Shown in pieces: positions 15,429 through 17,188 of a DNA stretch of 17,188 nt. A program made the translations under genes and the position numbers. This DNA comes from Candidatus Methanogaster sp. UBA203 (GTDB lineage: Archaea > Halobacteriota > Methanosarcinia > Methanosarcinales > Methanogasteraceae). The notes beneath the pieces were generated by a model, which was given only the letters and a program-made list of their open reading frames with translations, did no database searches and had not been told where the DNA came from. The DNA lies in NCBI GenBank assembly GCA_002503595.1, contig DASC01000045.1, forward strand, positions 17,204 to 34,391, written 5' to 3'. Each line of letters begins with the position of its first letter. The first letter of the stretch is position 1.

Positions 15429-16914
15429 GATCAGTATGTGCCCGCTCCCATTCCTCGAGCGGTACCGAGAACTTCTGCTCAACGATTTCTCTATGCACAT
15501 TGTTGTAACTGCAAAACGATATCGCCCTGCCATCCGGAGTTGCATAATGGATGCCGCACCGCTGCACCCGCTCAAGATCGATATTGTACAGATCCTGAAA
15601 GTGCATCATTCCCAGAAACAGGGTTTTCCGGTGGAACTGCTTTATGACATCTTCGGTTCCTTTAGTGAGTGCGTTGATGAGTAATTTTTTCACATCCACG
15701 CTCTTTGGTGCTTTTTTTGCATCAATAAACTGCGTGATGTGTGATATAATACCTGCAGTGACATGCAGTTTGTTGATCATCTTATGATCATACGTTTCAG
15801 CAACCTCGCCCAGATATTCGAGCAACCCCTCGACATCGATGAACCGCGTGATCGGAATAAAATGACCACCCTCCACATAGACATAAGTCCCTGCACCGCA
15901 GTGCGGATGCATCGTGAACTTCACCTGCGGCTCTCCTTTCTTGACCTCGCCAAAGTTCGATATCGGAACCACGAATGGGACAGGATAGAAATCATCTACC
16001 GCGATCTCGAAATCGGTCTGCTCTTCGATGCATTTGAGCGCACCAGGGATCGTGATTCTCCATTTTTCACGATCTTCCTGGTCAATTCTCCCTGCAAAAG
16101 AGACCGGCTGCATATTAACACCCTTGACCACATCGAGATTCTGTGATGCGAACCGTATGATGTCACCGATCTGATCGTCGTTCACGCCTTTCATCAGTGT
16201 TGGAACAAGCGTTACACTCGTAAGCCCGGATTTTCTACAGTTCTCAATCACGCGCATCTTTACCGGAAGCGCGTTGAATCCACGGATCTGAAAGTATGGC
16301 TCCGGAGTCATACTATCGAACTGGAGATATACGGTATGCAGCCCAGCCTCCCGGAGTTCTCTACAGTACTCGACGCTGTGTGCGAGATGGAGACCGTTTG
16401 TTGCGATCTGAATCTGTATAAAATCAAAATCGCGCGCCATCCCGATGATAGCTGGTAGATCATCTCTGACCGTGGGCTCGCCGCCTGAAAACTGTATCGC
16501 CCAGTTGCGCACCGGCTTCTCATTGACCAGGAGTTGCATCATCTCCCTGATCTGCTCTATGGATGGCTCGTAGACATAACCTGTTGCAGCAGCATTCGCA
16601 AAACAGACCGGGCACTTCTGGTTGCACCGGTTCGTGACATCGATCAGTGATAGAACCGTTGTGGTCTTATGTTCAGGGCAGAGTCCGCAGTCGTAAGGGC
16701 AGCCCTTATCCCTCTCGGTCATGGGATTATCGACACCGGTTCCATCGTGCTGGAATTGTGCGAATTTTTTGTAGAGCGCGGCATCAGACCAGTACACATC
16801 CTTAAATGTGCCGTGTTCCGGGCAGGTCTTCTTCAAAAGCACCTGTCCGTTCTCTTCGTACACGGTTGTATCGATCACTTTTTTGCATTCCGGGCACAGT
16901 GATTTTGTTTGCAT
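15424..16914 (-). CDS. tes: Tetraether lipid synthase (radical SAM)
   Basis: The product has 496 residues, the usual length for Tes. Tes joins the phytanyl chains of two archaeol-type lipids through carbon-carbon bonds between their ends, making tetraether (GDGT) or macrocyclic archaeol lipids. The radical SAM cluster motif is C97-x3-C101-x2-C104 (CNQKCPVC), followed by the SAM-binding FSGGEPTVRDDLP at about 142-154. The N-terminal cysteines of this family are also present: C7 and C10 (CPEC), C31 (CPEHG) and C72, C76, C79 (GCPYDCGLC). The jannaschii-type enzyme uses such residues for extra iron centres. A HPHCGAGTYVY segment lies further on. There is no membrane helix. It leads a two-gene operon with a COG2426 protein. 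Presence of Tes implies tetraether or macrocyclic membrane lipids. Confidence 0.94.
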   Translation of the reverse strand: MQTKSLCPECKKVIDTTVYEENGQVLLKKTCPEHGTFKDVYWSDAALYKKFAQFQHDGTGVDNPMTERDKGCPYDCGLCPEHKTTTVLSLIDVTNRCNQKCPVCFANAAATGYVYEPSIEQIREMMQLLVNEKPVRNWAIQFSGGEPTVRDDLPAIIGMARDFDFIQIQIATNGLHLAHSVEYCRELREAGLHTVYLQFDSMTPEPYFQIRGFNALPVKMRVIENCRKSGLTSVTLVPTLMKGVNDDQIGDIIRFASQNLDVVKGVNMQPVSFAGRIDQEDREKWRITIPGALKCIEEQTDFEIAVDDFYPVPFVVPISNFGEVKKGEPQVKFTMHPHCGAGTYVYVEGGHFIPITRFIDVEGLLEYLGEVAETYDHKMINKLHVTAGIISHITQFIDAKKAPKSVDVKKLLINALTKGTEDVIKQFHRKTLFLGMMHFQDLYNIDLERVQRCGIHYATPDGRAISFCSYNNVHREIVEQKFSVPLEEWERAHTDR

Positions 16915-16954
16915 GGCATCACTCTCACTTAACTTTAATCGGTTTTATCCAGTC

Positions 16955-16963
16955 ATTAAATAG
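16955..16963 (-). promoter_or_regulatory. TATA box for the tes operon
   Basis: On the minus strand CTATTTAAT, preceded by GAAAC, which fits a BRE-plus-TATA layout. It predicts a transcription start near 16930 and a leader of about 15-20 bases. That leader contains GTGAT, a weak ribosome site, ahead of ATG 16914. Confidence 0.5.
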
Positions 16964-16974
16964 GTTTCTATCGA

Positions 16975-17188
16975 TCCAGTACTTCCGAAACTACCGAGTT
17001 CCGAACACAATTCCCAGCCACGCCACCATCCAGCCACAATCACCTCACGAACATCCACCGAAACCATCCCGAATCCACTCAAATAGCGCAAAGACACACC
17101 ACCCGCCAGCAAAATAATCGAATTCCACCAAAATTCCATCGCGTTTCCCAGAAAAATCCTGCCCATAACAGAAAGCTCCCGCTAACCA
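16975..17188. other. Right flank, A+C-rich on the plus strand
   Basis: No convincing gene is seen. The plus strand is strongly enriched in A and C (CCACC, CATCC and AAAAT words) and poor in G and T, unlike every other part of the window. A 73-codon frame on the minus strand (16945-17166) exists but its product is low in complexity (Gly, Trp, Ser, Val) with no family resemblance, and it would cover the tes TATA box. The skew may mark an untranslated region or a decayed gene. Confidence 0.35.

Noticed and set aside
16945..17166. 73-codon minus-strand frame upstream of tes
   Set aside because: Low-complexity Gly/Trp/Val product from a G+T-rich strand. It covers the tes TATA box and has no ribosome site or family match.

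Overview
The window reads as an archaeal chromosome segment, most likely a methanogen- or ANME-related lineage of the Halobacteriota/Methanomicrobia type. The evidence is a class I (archaeal) CCA-adding enzyme, a tetraether lipid synthase (Tes), a TrmB-family regulator, COG1361-type surface proteins, and promoters with AT-rich TATA boxes about 26-29 bases ahead of start codons. Shine-Dalgarno sites of the form AGGTGATC/GGTGAT occur at several genes. I cannot fix the genus. Coding density is high and almost every gene makes an envelope or membrane protein.

Layout. (1) 61-3434, minus strand: an operon of DUF58 protein, a BatA-like membrane vWA protein and an unrecognised cytoplasmic protein, read from a TATA box at 3460-3468. 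The usual first gene of such clusters, a MoxR AAA+ ATPase, is not upstream. (2) 3435-4012: a 578-base gap with a 13-bp inverted repeat enclosing about 250 bases and two hairpins. (3) 4013-7128, plus strand: a protein-sorting island. It holds a secreted cysteine-rich protein ending in a PEP-CTERM-like tripartite signal, a strong terminator, an exosortase/archaeosortase with its Cys-Arg-His residues, an overlapping EpsI/DUF3485 partner, and one or two small membrane ORFs. (4) 7146-8038, minus: a CPBP (CAAX-protease-like) membrane protein, perhaps coupled to a 37-codon ORF. (5) 8066-9442, plus: cca. (6) 9472-14916, minus: a tightly packed operon of TrmB-type regulator, HAE3-type RND/MMPL exporter and two tandem paralogous COG1361 surface proteins. 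A perfect 7-7-7 inverted repeat lies between its TATA box and start codon. (7) 14995-16914, minus: Tes followed by a COG2426 small membrane protein. (8) 16915-17188: flank with strong A+C bias on the plus strand.

The parts most worth a second look are these. The PEP-CTERM-like substrate sits immediately before its own exosortase in an archaeon. Two genes have intact family-type N-termini but no ordinary way to start in frame: the RND exporter has an in-frame TAG at codon 5 after an ATG that overlaps the regulator's stop, and the BatA-like gene is out of frame with its ATG by one base in a G6 run. The TrmB operator candidate is unusually clean. TAG also ends at least three other genes here, so it is a working stop codon in this genome.
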